From the NCBI GenBank assembly GCA_019925795.1, contig CM034305.1:96570433-96634432 (forward strand): a stretch of 64,000 nt of DNA. Direction: 5' to 3'. The position numbers and the translations under genes are program-made. Below, piece after piece: positions 46,510 through 57,532 of this stretch. The notes under the pieces are model-generated. The model was not told the DNA's origin and ran no database searches. It saw only the letters and a list, made by a program, of their open reading frames with translations. Each line of letters opens with the position of its first letter. Within the stretch, counting starts at the first letter, position 1. Source of the DNA: Dendrobium chrysotoxum (Eukaryota > Streptophyta > Magnoliopsida > Asparagales > Orchidaceae).

Positions 46510-47517
46510 TTAGATCACGGCATAGAACTCCTTGTCGTAAGTGGAATATCGCTGCCGGATATCGTTCAGTTTCTCACTGAAATACGCTACAGGATGACCT
46601 TCCTGGGAGAGGACTCCTCCAATTCCGACCCATGAAGCGTCGCAGGTCACTTCGAAGACTTTGGAGAAGTCAGAAAGTCTCATCACTGGGGCCTCCACCA
46701 TCCGTTTCTTAATGTCCTCAAAAGCTCTGGTGGCGGCAGGGGTCCAGTGGAAATCACCCTTCTTAAGACAATCAGTAATAGGAGATACGATTGTACTGAA
46801 GTTTCGTATGAATCTCCTATAGAAGGTGGCCAATCCGTGGAAGCTGCGGACTTCCCGGATGTTTTGAGGAAGAGGCCACTCAACTATGGCTTTCACCTTC
46901 TTAGGGTCAACAGAAACCCCGCGAGCCAATACGATAAATCCTAGAAAGATGACTCGATCTACGAGGAAAGTACACTTTTTGGGATTAGCGTATAATTGTT
47001 CTTTTCTTAAAACGGAATAGACTTGCTTTAGATGGTCAAGATGTTGCTCAACAGAATGACTATAGATAAGTATGTCGTCAAAGTAGACAACGACAAACTT
47101 GCCCATAAAAGGACGCAACACTTGGGTCATAATTCTCATGAAGGTGCTCGGGGCGTTACTCAACCCGAAAGGCATGACCATCCATACATAAAGACCGTCC
47201 TTGGTCTTGAAAGCAGTCTTCCACTCATTACCGAGTCGGATCCGGATCTGGTGGTATCTACTCTTGAGGTCGATCTTGGAAAAGAGAGTGGCACCCGTCA
47301 TCATATCAAGCATATCGTCTAATCGCGGAATGGGAAAACAATATTTGACAGTGATTTTGTTGATAGCACGGCTATCAACACACATTCTCCAAGATCCGTC
47401 CTTCTTACGAGTGAGAAGAGCAGACACCGCGCAGGGACTAAGACTTTCCTTAATGAAGCCTCGCTGTAATAACTCGTCTACCTGCTTCTTAAGTTCGGCA
47501 TGTTCCGTGGGGTTCAT
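46510..47517 (-). pseudogene. Reverse transcriptase and RNase H start of element 2
   Basis: RT fingers and palm: KKDGSWRMCVDSRAINKITV, SKIDLKSRYHQIRI, MPFGLSNAPSTFMRIM and the catalytic VVVYFDDILIYS. The connection follows (FLGFIVLARGVSVDPKKVKA), then RNase H start FEVTCDASWVGIGGVLSQEG and RYSTYDKEFYAVI. It stops at a TAA where relatives carry a codon one transition away. The same frame then continues at 46485. The frame before 47517 also reads protease-RT linker. Confidence 0.9.
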
Positions 47518-47779
47518 GCGATAGTGTGGCAGGTTTGGGAGGGAGGCTCCGGGGACTAAGTCTATAGCATGCTGAATGTCTCGGAGTGGGGGTAACTGAT
47601 CAGGGAGATCATCCGGGAAGACATCAACAAATTGCCCTAAGATAGGTTGAACTTCCTGAGGAATGGGGTCATCTGATTCTGTGGGAATCTCTCAACCCAC
47701 TAAAGCGTATAGAGGTGCACCACGAGTGACCTCAGAGTCCAGAACCTTGGCGGTGACCAAGTTTAGTCCTTTCTTGGAC

Positions 47780-49444
47780 TTAAGGGGGTGGGTTTGGGTT
47801 CTTCCTTGACCCGGGGCTGCGATGGTAAAAGCTTAATCTTTTACCCGCATGTTCAAACACGCAGGTGTTTGAACGCCCATAGATGTGGACATCATTATCA
47901 AAAATCCAAGGTCGCCCTAATAGAATTTGTCCAACATCCATAATCAGAACATCGCACCACACATTCTCCTTATAAGTGGCAAAGAAGATAGGGACAAGAC
48001 TTCGTTCTTTCACCTCCAAGGCAGTGGCGTTGACCCAAGCTACCTTATATGGATTGGGGTGAGGAACGACAGAAAGGCCTAATCTGGACACCATGCTGGA
48101 GGAGACAGCATTGATGCAACTGCCACTATCTACGATGACTTTACAGTTTTTATCTTTGATTTTGGTGTAGTTGTGAAAGATAGAAGTTCTACGCCAGTCA
48201 TCGGAGGTAACAGGGTGTGACAGTGCACATCTCACCACGCAGATGGGAGATGTGTCCAACTTCTGAAGGCAATGGAGGACGGCGGTGTCATCATCCTCCT
48301 CGAAGAAATCACCTTCTTCTTCAACTTGATGAACCTGATCAACCTCGGGCTCAGGATCCTCCTCAGTAATCTCCACAATCATGGAAACTTTGTAGGGACT
48401 GGAGCACTGAGAAGCGATATGCCCATACCCCTGGCATCGAAAGCACTTGGTCCCGGGACTGAACCGAGGGGTATCCGGAGTGGGAGGTTTACTTCTAAAA
48501 TCAGGTCGGGGTGCAGGGGGACCAGTGGGGGGTCGGGTGGCACTTCCCGGAGTAAGCCGGGCAGTAGACGAGTGCGAGGTGGCACTGCCAGAAGGTCTGT
48601 AGGGAGGTCTAGAATCATGGTGACGGCTAAAGTGCTGGGATCGACTCTCCTTAAGGTCTAGCACTAAACTATAGGCATTCTCAAGGGTAGTGACATTCCG
48701 GGCGAACAGCTCGTTGCGAATATCTTCTCGCAACCCGGTACGAAACATGGATAGGATTTGCGCAGGGGTAGTGGAGGTCTCCCCTTTGCAACGAATCAGA
48801 AAGTCGTCAAAAGATGCAATGTAATCTTTGACGGGTTTACTACCCTGAGTCAGTCTATGCCACCTATCTAAGAGCCTAAGGAAGTACGAGAGAGGAAGGT
48901 ACTTCTGCTTAAGCTCACGCTTCATTGATAGCCAATCAGTGATGGGGTACTCATTGCGGGACTCCCTAAGGCTTTCTAAGTTAGACCAGAACTGACTAGC
49001 CCTACCAATGAGTTTCATACTGGCGAAACTGACCTTCCTAGCCTCGGAGATGTCATACCACCTAAAGAAACTATCCATACCTTTGATCCAGTCCAGAAAG
49101 AGCTGGGGATCGAGGGTACCATCGAAAGTAGGTGCATCGACCTTGATATTCTTCATTAGGGGGAGATCAGGGTCGTGGTGGTGCTCTTGCCTATGGTGGG
49201 GGACTCGATGAGGAGCTCGAGGGTGCCCCTCATCCATAAAAGGATCGTCCCCGTACATAGAGGGTGGCCTAGAAGGGGTATACGGAATCGGGTGGCTCCT
49301 ACCATGCCCTATGGTATCAAGACGGTCAGTGGTGGTTCTACGAAATTCAGCGAGATCAGCTTGGTTTTCCTTGAATTGTTGGCTAATAGCATTCATTTGA
49401 CCTACCAGTAGGTCTAAAGTCCTTCCAAGTTGTTCGGGGTCCAT
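47780..49444 (-). CDS. Gag and protease of element 2 (frameshifted end)
   Basis: 554 codons. Gag domain FDGTLDPQLFLDWIKGMDSF at about 108-127; zinc knuckle CFRCQGYGHIASQC near 333-346; protease IVDSGSCINAVSS near 435-448 and ILLGRPWIFDNDVHIYG near the end. After HAGKRLS the frame is lost near 47,840: the DNA is shorter here than in element 1, whose equivalent frame continues. The start MDPEQLGRTLDLLV is shared with element 1. The parent element probably had one gag-pol frame. Confidence 0.92.
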   Translation of the reverse strand: MDPEQLGRTLDLLVGQMNAISQQFKENQADLAEFRRTTTDRLDTIGHGRSHPIPYTPSRPPSMYGDDPFMDEGHPRAPHRVPHHRQEHHHDPDLPLMKNIKVDAPTFDGTLDPQLFLDWIKGMDSFFRWYDISEARKVSFASMKLIGRASQFWSNLESLRESRNEYPITDWLSMKRELKQKYLPLSYFLRLLDRWHRLTQGSKPVKDYIASFDDFLIRCKGETSTTPAQILSMFRTGLREDIRNELFARNVTTLENAYSLVLDLKESRSQHFSRHHDSRPPYRPSGSATSHSSTARLTPGSATRPPTGPPAPRPDFRSKPPTPDTPRFSPGTKCFRCQGYGHIASQCSSPYKVSMIVEITEEDPEPEVDQVHQVEEEGDFFEEDDDTAVLHCLQKLDTSPICVVRCALSHPVTSDDWRRTSIFHNYTKIKDKNCKVIVDSGSCINAVSSSMVSRLGLSVVPHPNPYKVAWVNATALEVKERSLVPIFFATYKENVWCDVLIMDVGQILLGRPWIFDNDVHIYGRSNTCVFEHAGKRLSFYHRSPGSRKNPNPPP

Positions 49445-49806
49445 TGCTAAGTATTAGGGAAGGTTTAGGGGTGACACTAAGAGTGGACAGCAAGTGTAAG
49501 TGCAGGAAATACACCCTAAAATGTCACTAGCTGCTGCAGGAAACCTTAGGACAGCACTCTATACTAAGGTGTTAAGACTCCTAAACAAGTAGCAATGTTG
49601 TAGGGTTAAGGCCAGCACTTAGACACCAAAGGAAAGACCTTAAAGTTCACTAAATGTATGCAGAATTTTAATGGACAGCAAACATAAATGGAGATTTAAA
49701 CAATTTAAAAGATGTGATGCCTGCAAAATTAAATAGGCTAGCAAGGTAACAACCTAGGATGAATTTCTAGCATGCAAACCTAGGTTAACCATGCTCTGAT
49801 ACCAGA

Positions 49807-51906
49807 TGATGCTAGGATGCTTTTAAATGAAAATTAGGAATTGCACGATTTTTTTAAAAGAGCATGAAATGACTAAATTACTAGCAATATGAACGAAGAA
49901 ATAAAACAAGGGAGAGATGCTTGCGTTTAGGCCAAACCACATATAAAATACTTGAACAAACAAATAGATTAGAAAATTAAAGCAAAGCTAATATGGGAGA
50001 TGTTCATTCATAATCCCGCAATTAACAATAAGAAAAGAAAACATGAAGGTTCACTCAAATAACCCTACGTTTATTAAGCTCTTTAGCAAATTAAGCGGCT
50101 TTGATCTTCTGCGACTTTATCACCACCTACAAGGTTAGGAGGAAGAAGAAGTAATTGACGAAAGAGGAAGGTTCACCTTAATCGAAAAGGAATCGTCGCC
50201 GGATAGTAGCCACTCGAATGCCGATGGCATGGGTGAGGAATCGGCAAAGTTGAGTGATGTAGCTCTTGAGTGTGGGAGTGTCCGGAGGGGAGGCGGTCGT
50301 GGTTCGGCCGAGGATGATCCATTGTCCTTTCATTCATTGATCGTCAATGGTATCCACCAAAGTGATGTGGATTCGTTCGAAGTATTCCTCGACGGTGTTG
50401 TCAAAATCAAATCCGACGTCGAAGAATGGGGAACGGAGGATGTCGATGTTGTCGTGTTCGTCAAGTACCAAACCGTAGTCCCATTCGGGGACTTTCATTC
50501 ATGTTGGTGGAGAAAAGAGAAGTTGACGACGGAAATACCTTGCTGTCCTTGAAGTTTTCTCCTCAAAAGTGATGTGGATTCGTTCGAAGTATTCCTCGAC
50601 GGTGTTGTCAAAATCAAATCCGACGTCGAAGAATGGGGAACGGAGGATGTCGATGTTGTCGTGTTCGTCAAGTACCAAACCGTAGTCCCATTCGGGGACT
50701 TTCATTCATGTTGGTGGAGAAAAGAGAAGTTGACGACGGAAATACCTTGCTGTCCTTGAAGTTTTCTCCTCAAAAGATTGAGGATTTCTTGGAGAATCTA
50801 GTGGGAAAGGGGTTGTGGAAGGGGCCGGCCAAGGTAGAGATGGTGGGGGGAAAGTTGGTTCAGATTTTGGAGAGGTAGGGTTAGGGTTTTGTGTCCAAAA
50901 TCTGAAACTATTTTCAGATTTTGAATTAGGAGGGAGGTAGGTAAGGAAACTAGGTTTTATTTCCAAAAGATAGGAATTAATGTGAGGGAGAGGAATTGGA
51001 GAGAGAGAGGGGAATTGGAGAGAGAGAGGGGGCGGGTAGAGGGGATGGGGTCGGCGGCATCAAGGAGAAGGGAGAGGGATTTGGGGATTGATTGGGGTTT
51101 CCAAACTTAGGCTTAAGCAATAGGAAAGAATTAATTTAGATCCTTTTAATTGAAATTTCAAATAGGATTTAAATTAAGTACCTTTCCTAAAATAGATTAA
51201 CTAAATAAGGAAGGTATTGAATTTGAATTCAAATTAAATTCAAATCAAATTGAATTCAAATTTAATTGACCTTCCAAAATTAAGTCAAGGTAAATTAGGA
51301 AACTAATTTAAAAAGGGAAAGAGGGGAAGTGGGCCGGCGGCTTGGTGAGGGTGGAGGGTTGTGGGCGGCCGGTGGTGGGGTGGGTTTGGGCCGTGGGTAG
51401 GGTGGAGGGAAGTTGGCCATGAGGTGGCCGGTGGGTGGGGAGTGGCTGCCGTAGGGGTGGTGGAAGGAAGAGGGAGGGGAGGGGGCCGTCGGGTAGGGGA
51501 AGAAAGAAAGGGAGAAAGGGATTTGGGAAGGAAGAAGTAAGAGGCCACGAACCCGGACTCTTCCTAGGTTGGTGGGTGATTCGCTCTCCTTTTCCTAGGG
51601 ATTTCTCTCCATTGCTCTCAAGCGCACACAAGAACACAATATGCAGGAATTTTACTAATGATCATTCCTTTTCTTCAAACGGTACAATAGTGGCCTATAA
51701 ATAGCCTCAACAAGAGAAATAAATAGAAAAGACTCAAATGCCCACATTGGGCTTACAAACACTCCGCCCTTAAGTAAGGATAAAACAGTCACTAAAATAA
51801 AAAGAAACAAATAACATAATAAACTCAGAAATACAAAGACTCGATCGTGGCCGTAGATCGACGGCCACGTTTACGATAAACTTTCCAAGTGTGGATGTCC
51901 TCATCA
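49807..51906 (-). repeat. Right LTR (5' LTR by orientation) of element 2, with duplication
   Basis: 2,100 bp. It is longer than its partner because 207 bp are tandemly duplicated (50361-50567 and 50568-50774), with smaller extra pieces near 51000-51025 and 51225-51255. ORFs across these stretches are side effects. Confidence 0.93.
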
Positions 51907-51911
51907 ATACC

Positions 51912-52951
51912 TTTATGCATATCATATCTCAAGTTTGTCAGCCATTCATTAGCAAGTTCATGATCGTATACTTTGATGATATCCTAATTTATAGCTTTAA
52001 CTTGGAGGATCGTCTACACCACCTGTAATAACTAGAAATATCAATTTTTGGGTGATAAAACTAATCTCCTTGGATATGTGATTTCTAGCATAAAATTGAG
52101 AAGGATGAGACCCCTCCATGCCTTCATGGATTGGCCTACTACTTGAGTCTTTTACTGATGTTCATAGTTTTTAAGGTCTTATGTCTTTCTATCATTGATT
52201 TGTTAAAAACTTTACTTTAGCGGCTTCTCTTTTGACCAAATTGTTTAAAGTAGATAAATTCATTTGGACACAAACAACCAAATTTTATTTTGATGAGCCT
52301 ACGCAAATAGTTGCTAAAGCTCCAATTTAGCTCTACCCAATTTTAACTGCATCTTTAAAGTTGGCTATGATGCATACAATTTGAGGAATGGTGCAGCTTG
52401 GAGTTAGAGTGGGCACTCAATTATTTATCTCAATGAAAAATTAAATAAAACATGACACAAGTACTCCACGTATGAATAAAAGTTATATGCTATTGTACGC
52501 ATACCATAGAATATTGGAATCACTATTTTTATTTAAGGAGTTTATTTTGTATTCCAATCACGAGGCTTTAAAGTACCTACATAGTTAAAAACAACTCAAG
52601 AGCATACATGCTAAGGTTAGTAAGCTAAGTGGGTACAATCTTTTTGAAGTAATTTATAGAGAAAGAAAACTACTACATTTAGCTAACTCCACAAATGACC
52701 ATCTTTGAATTCAATATAGACGCAAGTAAGCGAGTTAGTGAGAAAGTAAACTTCATCAACAGGATCGGGAGTTGATTATAAAGAAAAATGACCCGTATTA
52801 AAAGCATGTTAACAAATCTCGCACGTTTATTATCTTTAAAGGAAATTGGGTGTGAATCTATTTACAAAAAGAACGCTTTTCTCCAAGGCCTTTTGTAAGA
52901 CTTAAACCCAAAGTTGTTTGTCTTTTTAAAGTTATCAAATGTATCGGAGAA
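51912..52951 (+). mobile_element. Old Ty3/gypsy relic, middle segment (RT to integrase tail)
   Basis: This resumes the relic cut at 42869. RT catalytic region FMIVYFDDILIYSFNLEDRL (near 51,950), then FLGYVISSIKLRRMRPLHAF, RNase H remnants (YSTYE.KLYAIVR near 52,455; SNHEALKYLH-like near 52,560) and the integrase tail near 52,830-52,950 (KERFSPRPFVRLKPK). Many stops are present. It is cut again at 52951 by the small LTR element. Confidence 0.8.
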
Positions 52952-52956
52952 AATAC

Positions 52957-53434
52957 TGTTAGACCGGTCCGGACCAACCGGTCCAGAAGGGATCGGCCTC
53001 AATGCGGACATGTTCCGCCTATTACAGAAGGCGGACAGTTTCCGCCTCCAAACCGTGGGTCTAGTAGCAATCTTTTAGGGAATAATCAAGGTGGTTTAGG
53101 AGGAAAAATTCAAAGGAGGGGCTGTTTAGATATCTCCTTTACTATTGTATGCTTTAAGCATGATGTTTTCCTAGGGTTAGGGGAGGAAGAGTTTTGCTGA
53201 ATTTAGTTTGTTCTTAGGGAGTTTTGGGCTTTAGCCAGCGGCTAGAGATTGGGAGAGCCGGATCCTCCTCTCCAATTGAGGATCCATTGTATCTTGTTGT
53301 TTTTCTTCCACTATAATCAATTAAAAAGTTTATTTCTAGTTATTCTTCCAACTTCTTCTCAATCCTATTTTTGCAAAGTGCTGAAATTCAAATTTAGCCA
53401 AGGAAACTCTTGGTTCCTACAAGCGTTTCTATCA
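52957..53434 (+). repeat. 5' LTR of the small element
   Basis: 478 bp, TGTTAGACCGGTCCGG to TTTCTATCA. It matches 54965-55428 with scattered substitutions and a short indel near 53390. Confidence 0.9.
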
Positions 53435-53539
53435 AATTGGTATCAGAGTGTTGTCCTAGGCAAAAATATCGGACTTCCTTGCTGATTTCTGCTACATTTT
53501 CCCCTCCGTATTGCTGATTTTGTCTGTTTGACGATCAAA

Positions 53540-54925
53540 TCCGTTGTTTTTTTTTTTACCTATGACAGGAATAAAGGTAGAATCGCTGGAGGGGGAGATT
53601 GGACAAATGAAATCTGAAATTTCAGATCTCTCAACCCAAATTTCAGATTGCAAAGTCAAATTGCAACCGTCCACGAGAAGATCGATGAAAAATTTTTCAT
53701 CCTGGTGGAGATGTTGAAGAAATTGCTCGATGACCAAACCAAAACATTACTGTTGGAGGTGAGGGAAGCCGCCGACAGCCAAGGAAGTAAGGAAAACCCT
53801 AAGCCGATAAGGTGAATGGAAGATCATGAGGTGGAGAATTTTGGAGGGAGCAGAACAAATGCATCCCCTAGAGACTATTCCTAAGGAGGAATTGGGTAGA
53901 GGGTATGTGGAGAGGCGTGAGGGGGTTGGGCATGAGCAGATGGGTGCTGAATTGAAAGGAGAGGGGATGAATTTGTAAGGCAAAGCCTTGATTATGATAT
54001 ATGGGGTGTCAAATTTGAAAGGAAAGGGGTTGTATATGATCGAAGGGGTGCTGAATTTGAAGGGAGAATGTGGGTTTGTGATGAAAGGTTTGGGTACAAG
54101 CCGAGAAGGGATGACGAGGAATGGAAAACTTTGAAGGAAGCAGGGATGACAGAGATTTGAGGGTGAGGAAGCTGAATATGCATATTTTTGAGGGAGAGAA
54201 TGCACATGGGTGGTCTACGGAGTGGAAAGGTACTTTACCGTCAATAGGTTGACGGAAGAGGAGTGACTGACGGCAGCTGAGATGTGCTTGGAGGGGAAAG
54301 TTTTAGCATGGTACCAATGGAGGGATACGAGGTGACCCATAAGAATCTGGAGAGAGTTTAAGGACTGCTTATTGGAACGTTTTCGAACCAGAGGAGGAGG
54401 GGACTTCTGTGAGCAGTTTTTCACCCTAACGCAAGAGGGGACGGTGGTGGAATATGTGAGCAATTTGAGAACCTGGCCAATCGACTGGACCGGCTTCTGG
54501 AGACTATAATGGAGGGGAACTTTATGAAAGGGCTCAAACTAGAGATTTGAGCGACAGCTAGAGTGATGATGCCTCGTGAATTGGGAGAGGCTATGGAGCT
54601 AGCTCGGTTAGTGGAGGATTAGAGGCACCTAGAGAGAGGGACTAGATGCAACAGCTCAAGAGGTTCGTATAGGATGACCGCCCATTTTTTGACACCCAAG
54701 GAACCCACATTGGGTACTCTTTAGGAGACCCTTAAGGAGAAGACTGAAGGAGGAAGACCTTGGGACAACTTCAAGAAGCTCACAGAAACGAAGTTACAGA
54801 AGAAGAGGGCGTAGGGGCTCTGTTTCAGATGTGAGGAGATGTATACATTGGGGCACAGATATAAGGACCGAACTCTTCAAGTTCTCACCGTTTGTGATGA
54901 CGAGGGAATTGAGAGTGTCATCTTT
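53540..54925 (+). pseudogene. Degraded gag of the small LTR element
   Basis: Begins near an ATG in MTGIKVESLEGEIGQMKSEI and continues in several frames. Recognisable Gag blocks occur at about 54,180-54,610 and a defective zinc knuckle near 54,810-54,870. Numerous stops and shifts make it non-coding today. Confidence 0.7.
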
Positions 54926-54964
54926 TCACCTTGCGGACAAGGTGGATCTTTAGGAGGGGGGTAT

Positions 54965-55428
54965 TGTTAGACTGGTCCAACTAGTCCAGGAGAGACCGGC
55001 CTCAAGGTGGACATGTTCCACATGTTACAGAAGGCTGACAATTTCCTCCTCCAAACCGTGGGTCCAACAACCATCTTTTAAGAAGGAATTAGGGTGGTTT
55101 AGAAGGAAAAATTCAAAGGAGGGGCCGTTTAGATATTGCATTTATTATTGTATGCTTTAAGTATGATGTTTACCTAGAGCTAAGGGAGGAAGAGTTTTGT
55201 TGAGTTTAGTTTGTTCTTAGGGAGTTTTAGGCTCTAGCCGGCGGCTAGAGATTGGGAGAGTCGGATCCTCCTCTCCAATTGAGGATCCATTGTATCTTGA
55301 TGTTTTTCTTCCACTATTATCAATTAAAAAATTTATTTCTGATTATTCTTCCAAATTCTTCTCAATCATATTTTTGCAAAGTGCTGAAATTCAAGGAAAC
55401 TCTTGGTTCCTACAAGTGTTTCCTATCA
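54965..55428 (+). repeat. 3' LTR of the small element
   Basis: 464 bp, TGTTAGACTGGTCC to TTTCCTATCA, preceded by a purine tract and followed by the AATAC duplication. Confidence 0.9.
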
Positions 55429-55433
55429 AATAC

Positions 55434-55830
55434 CTATCAAATTGATTTACTAGCGGATATGAACTTCTCTGCAACTTTCAACATGGCCAATTTAACACCC
55501 TATAATGAACAAAAGAAGTGTTCAAAACATTGAGGATGACTGTCCGCTACCCAGAATGTATGATAATCTTTGGACCTATTTTCATAATTAAATTTTAATA
55601 TTGGACCTATTTTAATAATTTAATTTTAATATTGGACCTAATTTCCTTTTCTTTCTTTTTTAAGAGTAGTTTTGTAAGTAAGAGTGACTACGTGAAATTA
55701 AGGCAGGCTAGCCTATTTATACCCCCACCCTCTTTGAGTGAAAATAACTTTGGGTTTGAGTTCTTTTAATATATCCTAAGTTAAGGAAAGAGTTTCATAC
55801 TTTACAAGGGTGGAGAAGATGAAAGGAGAT
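55434..55830 (+). mobile_element. Old Ty3/gypsy relic, right segment and possible LTR
   Basis: Continues the integrase tail directly after the small element: YQIDLLADMNFSATFNMANL then TPYNEQ, matching the NAYKIDLP...FNVSDL region of gypsy integrases. A 31-bp repeat TTGGACCTATTTTCATAATT... with starts at 55570, 55601 and 55632 follows, probably within the relic's 3' LTR. The end of the LTR is not determined. Confidence 0.6.
55570..55640 (+). repeat. 31-bp tandem repeat, 2.3 units
   Basis: TTGGACCTA recurs at 55570, 55601 and 55632 with an AT-rich spacer of constant length. Confidence 0.85.
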
Positions 55831-55855
55831 CACAGTGTGGTCTAGGACTCTATAA

Positions 55856-56209
55856 TTATTCATCGGAACCACTAGACCCGTCTCCTTCAATCTTCCTAGG
55901 CTTCTTCCTAGGCTTGGCCGCTGATTTCAAGGGCTGAAAGAAGTGGTTGGCAGCTATTCTTGCTATCATAGGTGCAAAAAACTTTGTGTGGAAAACCTCT
56001 TGGCGACTGTACAAAGGTTCTGTACCAAATTGTCCAAGGCAGCAGGTGTCAAACAGCCCTTCATTGATTTTCTTGTTATATCCAGCAACATCCATGGGTG
56101 GAAAACAACAATGAGCTAGAAAGTTGGATATTAACCAAGATGTAATGGTAGTCTGTCTTGATAACCAAGTACCAAACGGCAGTTTATTTGGAATTCTTGA
56201 TCAGTGCAG
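55856..56209 (-). CDS. Unrecognised coding-like exon (minus strand)
   Basis: A minus-strand frame reads IPNKLPFGTWLSRQTTITSW, LISNFLAHCCFPPMDVAGYN, KKINEGLFDTCCLGQFGTEP and LYSRQEVFHTKFFAPMIARI. It continues AANHFFQPLKSAAKPRKKPR and finishes KIEGDGSSGSDE with a stop at 55856. The balanced, non-repetitive composition and clean stop look like a real C-terminal exon. A possible AG acceptor lies just before the IPNK part, near 56209. I do not recognise the family. It lies between an old gypsy relic and a hAT transposon, probably inside the long MED14 intron, and could be the end of a nested gene, a retrocopy or a captured fragment. The Met at 56095 is only an internal start. Confidence 0.4.
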
Positions 56210-57371
56210 CTAACTAGGTGCATAAAAAGTACATTCTATAATCAAAGTTTCTTGGATTCGGAATAGAACCATCCTCAAATTGAGCCAAAAACAGGCCCAA
56301 TCATTCTCTATATGTCCACCATCTTTTCATCATCATATTGTTTTCTTGTGAACATTTGAATTGTTATCTTATTTCTTTTGAGACAGCTGGGTGGGCAGCT
56401 GAACAGTCCAGCCAAGTCATATTTTTAGGACAGGGATGAATCTTAAGGATACAGCCTCAGGGATACTGAAGGCTGTGCTGGAAGCAGAGAACTGAAGATC
56501 GCTAACAACCATGTATTCTCCAGGAAAGGTCAACCTATCATTCACTTCCGTGACCAGCACCCCCACTGCAGCTACCAGCTGACTCAATCAGGAAAGGACA
56601 GTTAGAAGGCTGCTATTATGCAAGAAGTTTGAAGAGTGTTCAAGTCCTGTAAATTGTATTAGACTATGGTCTTTGGCTGTTAATTGCTTAGATTTTTCTT
56701 AGTGACATTTAGTCTTGCCTAGTTAAATTGTCAAGTTGTTCAAAACATCATTACGGCGTCATTATAGAAGAAGACAACAGCACCTAATAAAGAATGACAG
56801 TTGATGCTCGATGGCAATAACAAAAAATGGCACCAAAGCACCGCTTTTCTAATCACTAAGACCGAAAAGAAGAGCTATTTGCTACTGATTTGACCTTAAA
56901 CAACGCCAAAGCATGTTGGCCTTAACCTTAAAGCTGTGCCTTCTAGGTAATTCACAAGGGTGCTTGTTCAACTAGCCTAACCCAGCTTAACTATTGGGCC
57001 ATTGGCTTATCTAGGCATAGATTGGGTCCAAGCCAGGTTGGGCCAATTGATAGCCCTACTTAACATGGATCTCATTTCCTGAAGGTTTTTCTCCTTTGTT
57101 TCAAGCACCCCTCAGTTCTCCTTCTTCCATTTTTTTTAATTAAATTTAAATGAGAATTTGGTTCTTAATAGGGCGCAACGGAGAAAAAGAATTCATGTAG
57201 CTGACCCCACATAGTGGGATAAAATTTTTTGTTGTTGTTGCTGTTGTTTTTCTTTGGAGATATTTTGTCTTAAAAATTCCCCTAGAATCCAATGGAAATC
57301 TGAGCTAAAACAAATTTCATCTTCCTAATTTGGAAAGGAATAAGATAGCTTGTCTCCAAGTCTATAGCATC
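56210..57371. other. Intergenic or intronic DNA, no certain gene
   Basis: Further exons of the 55856-56209 gene may lie here, but I could not identify any. A SINE-like piece is noted at 57168-57248. Confidence 0.35.
57168..57248 (+). mobile_element. SINE-like 3' fragment with TTG tail
   Basis: CAACGGAGAAAAAGAATTCA and GACCCCACATAGTGGGAT followed by repeated TTG resemble the 3' end of the plant Au-type SINE family, recalled from its typical CCATGTAGC/GACCCCA/TTG-tail layout. No 5' tRNA-like region is visible, so it is a fragment at best. Confidence 0.45.
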
Positions 57372-57532
57372 GATGCAACCAAGGGCGGAACTACTGTAGC
57401 GGCAGGGGGGGCAATTGCCCCCCCTAAAAAAATATAAAATCTGAAGAAGTACAAGGGCTATTAAGTAATTTGTCCCTCAATAGGTTAAAATTTGCCCTAA
57501 TACCTGATATTTCCGCCTAAAGCCTTCACCAG

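Larger units (their letters stand above)
42875..51906 (-). mobile_element. Full-length Ty3/gypsy chromovirus (element 2)
   Basis: 9,032 bp, minus strand, with duplications ATACC at 42870-42874 and 51907-51911. LTRs are 42875-44737 and 49807-51906, TGATG...CATCA. The primer-binding site for initiator-Met tRNA is at 49789-49804 and the polypurine tract at about 44738-44753. It carries gag, protease, RT, RNase H, integrase and chromodomain in the chromovirus order. It is now defective: a frameshift after protease, three in-frame stops and a changed integrase catalytic residue. It is a close relative of element 1 and sits inside an older gypsy relic. Confidence 0.95.
52957..55428 (+). mobile_element. 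Small LTR element with only a degraded gag
   Basis: 2,472 bp with target duplications AATAC (52952-52956 and 55429-55433). LTRs are 52957-53434 and 54965-55428, starting TGTTAGAC and ending CTATCA. The primer-binding site follows at 53435 (AATTGGTATCAGAG) and a purine tract AGGAGGGGGG precedes the right LTR. The interior encodes only a broken Gag (EGKVLAWYQWRDTR-type and FKDCLLERFRTRG-type blocks, and a CFRCEE...GHRYKDR knuckle remnant). The whole of pol is absent. Confidence 0.9.

Noticed and set aside
46141..46635. Plus-strand ORFs across the element-2 pol region
   Set aside because: They are antisense to recognisable RT, RNase H and integrase motifs and have no motif of their own.
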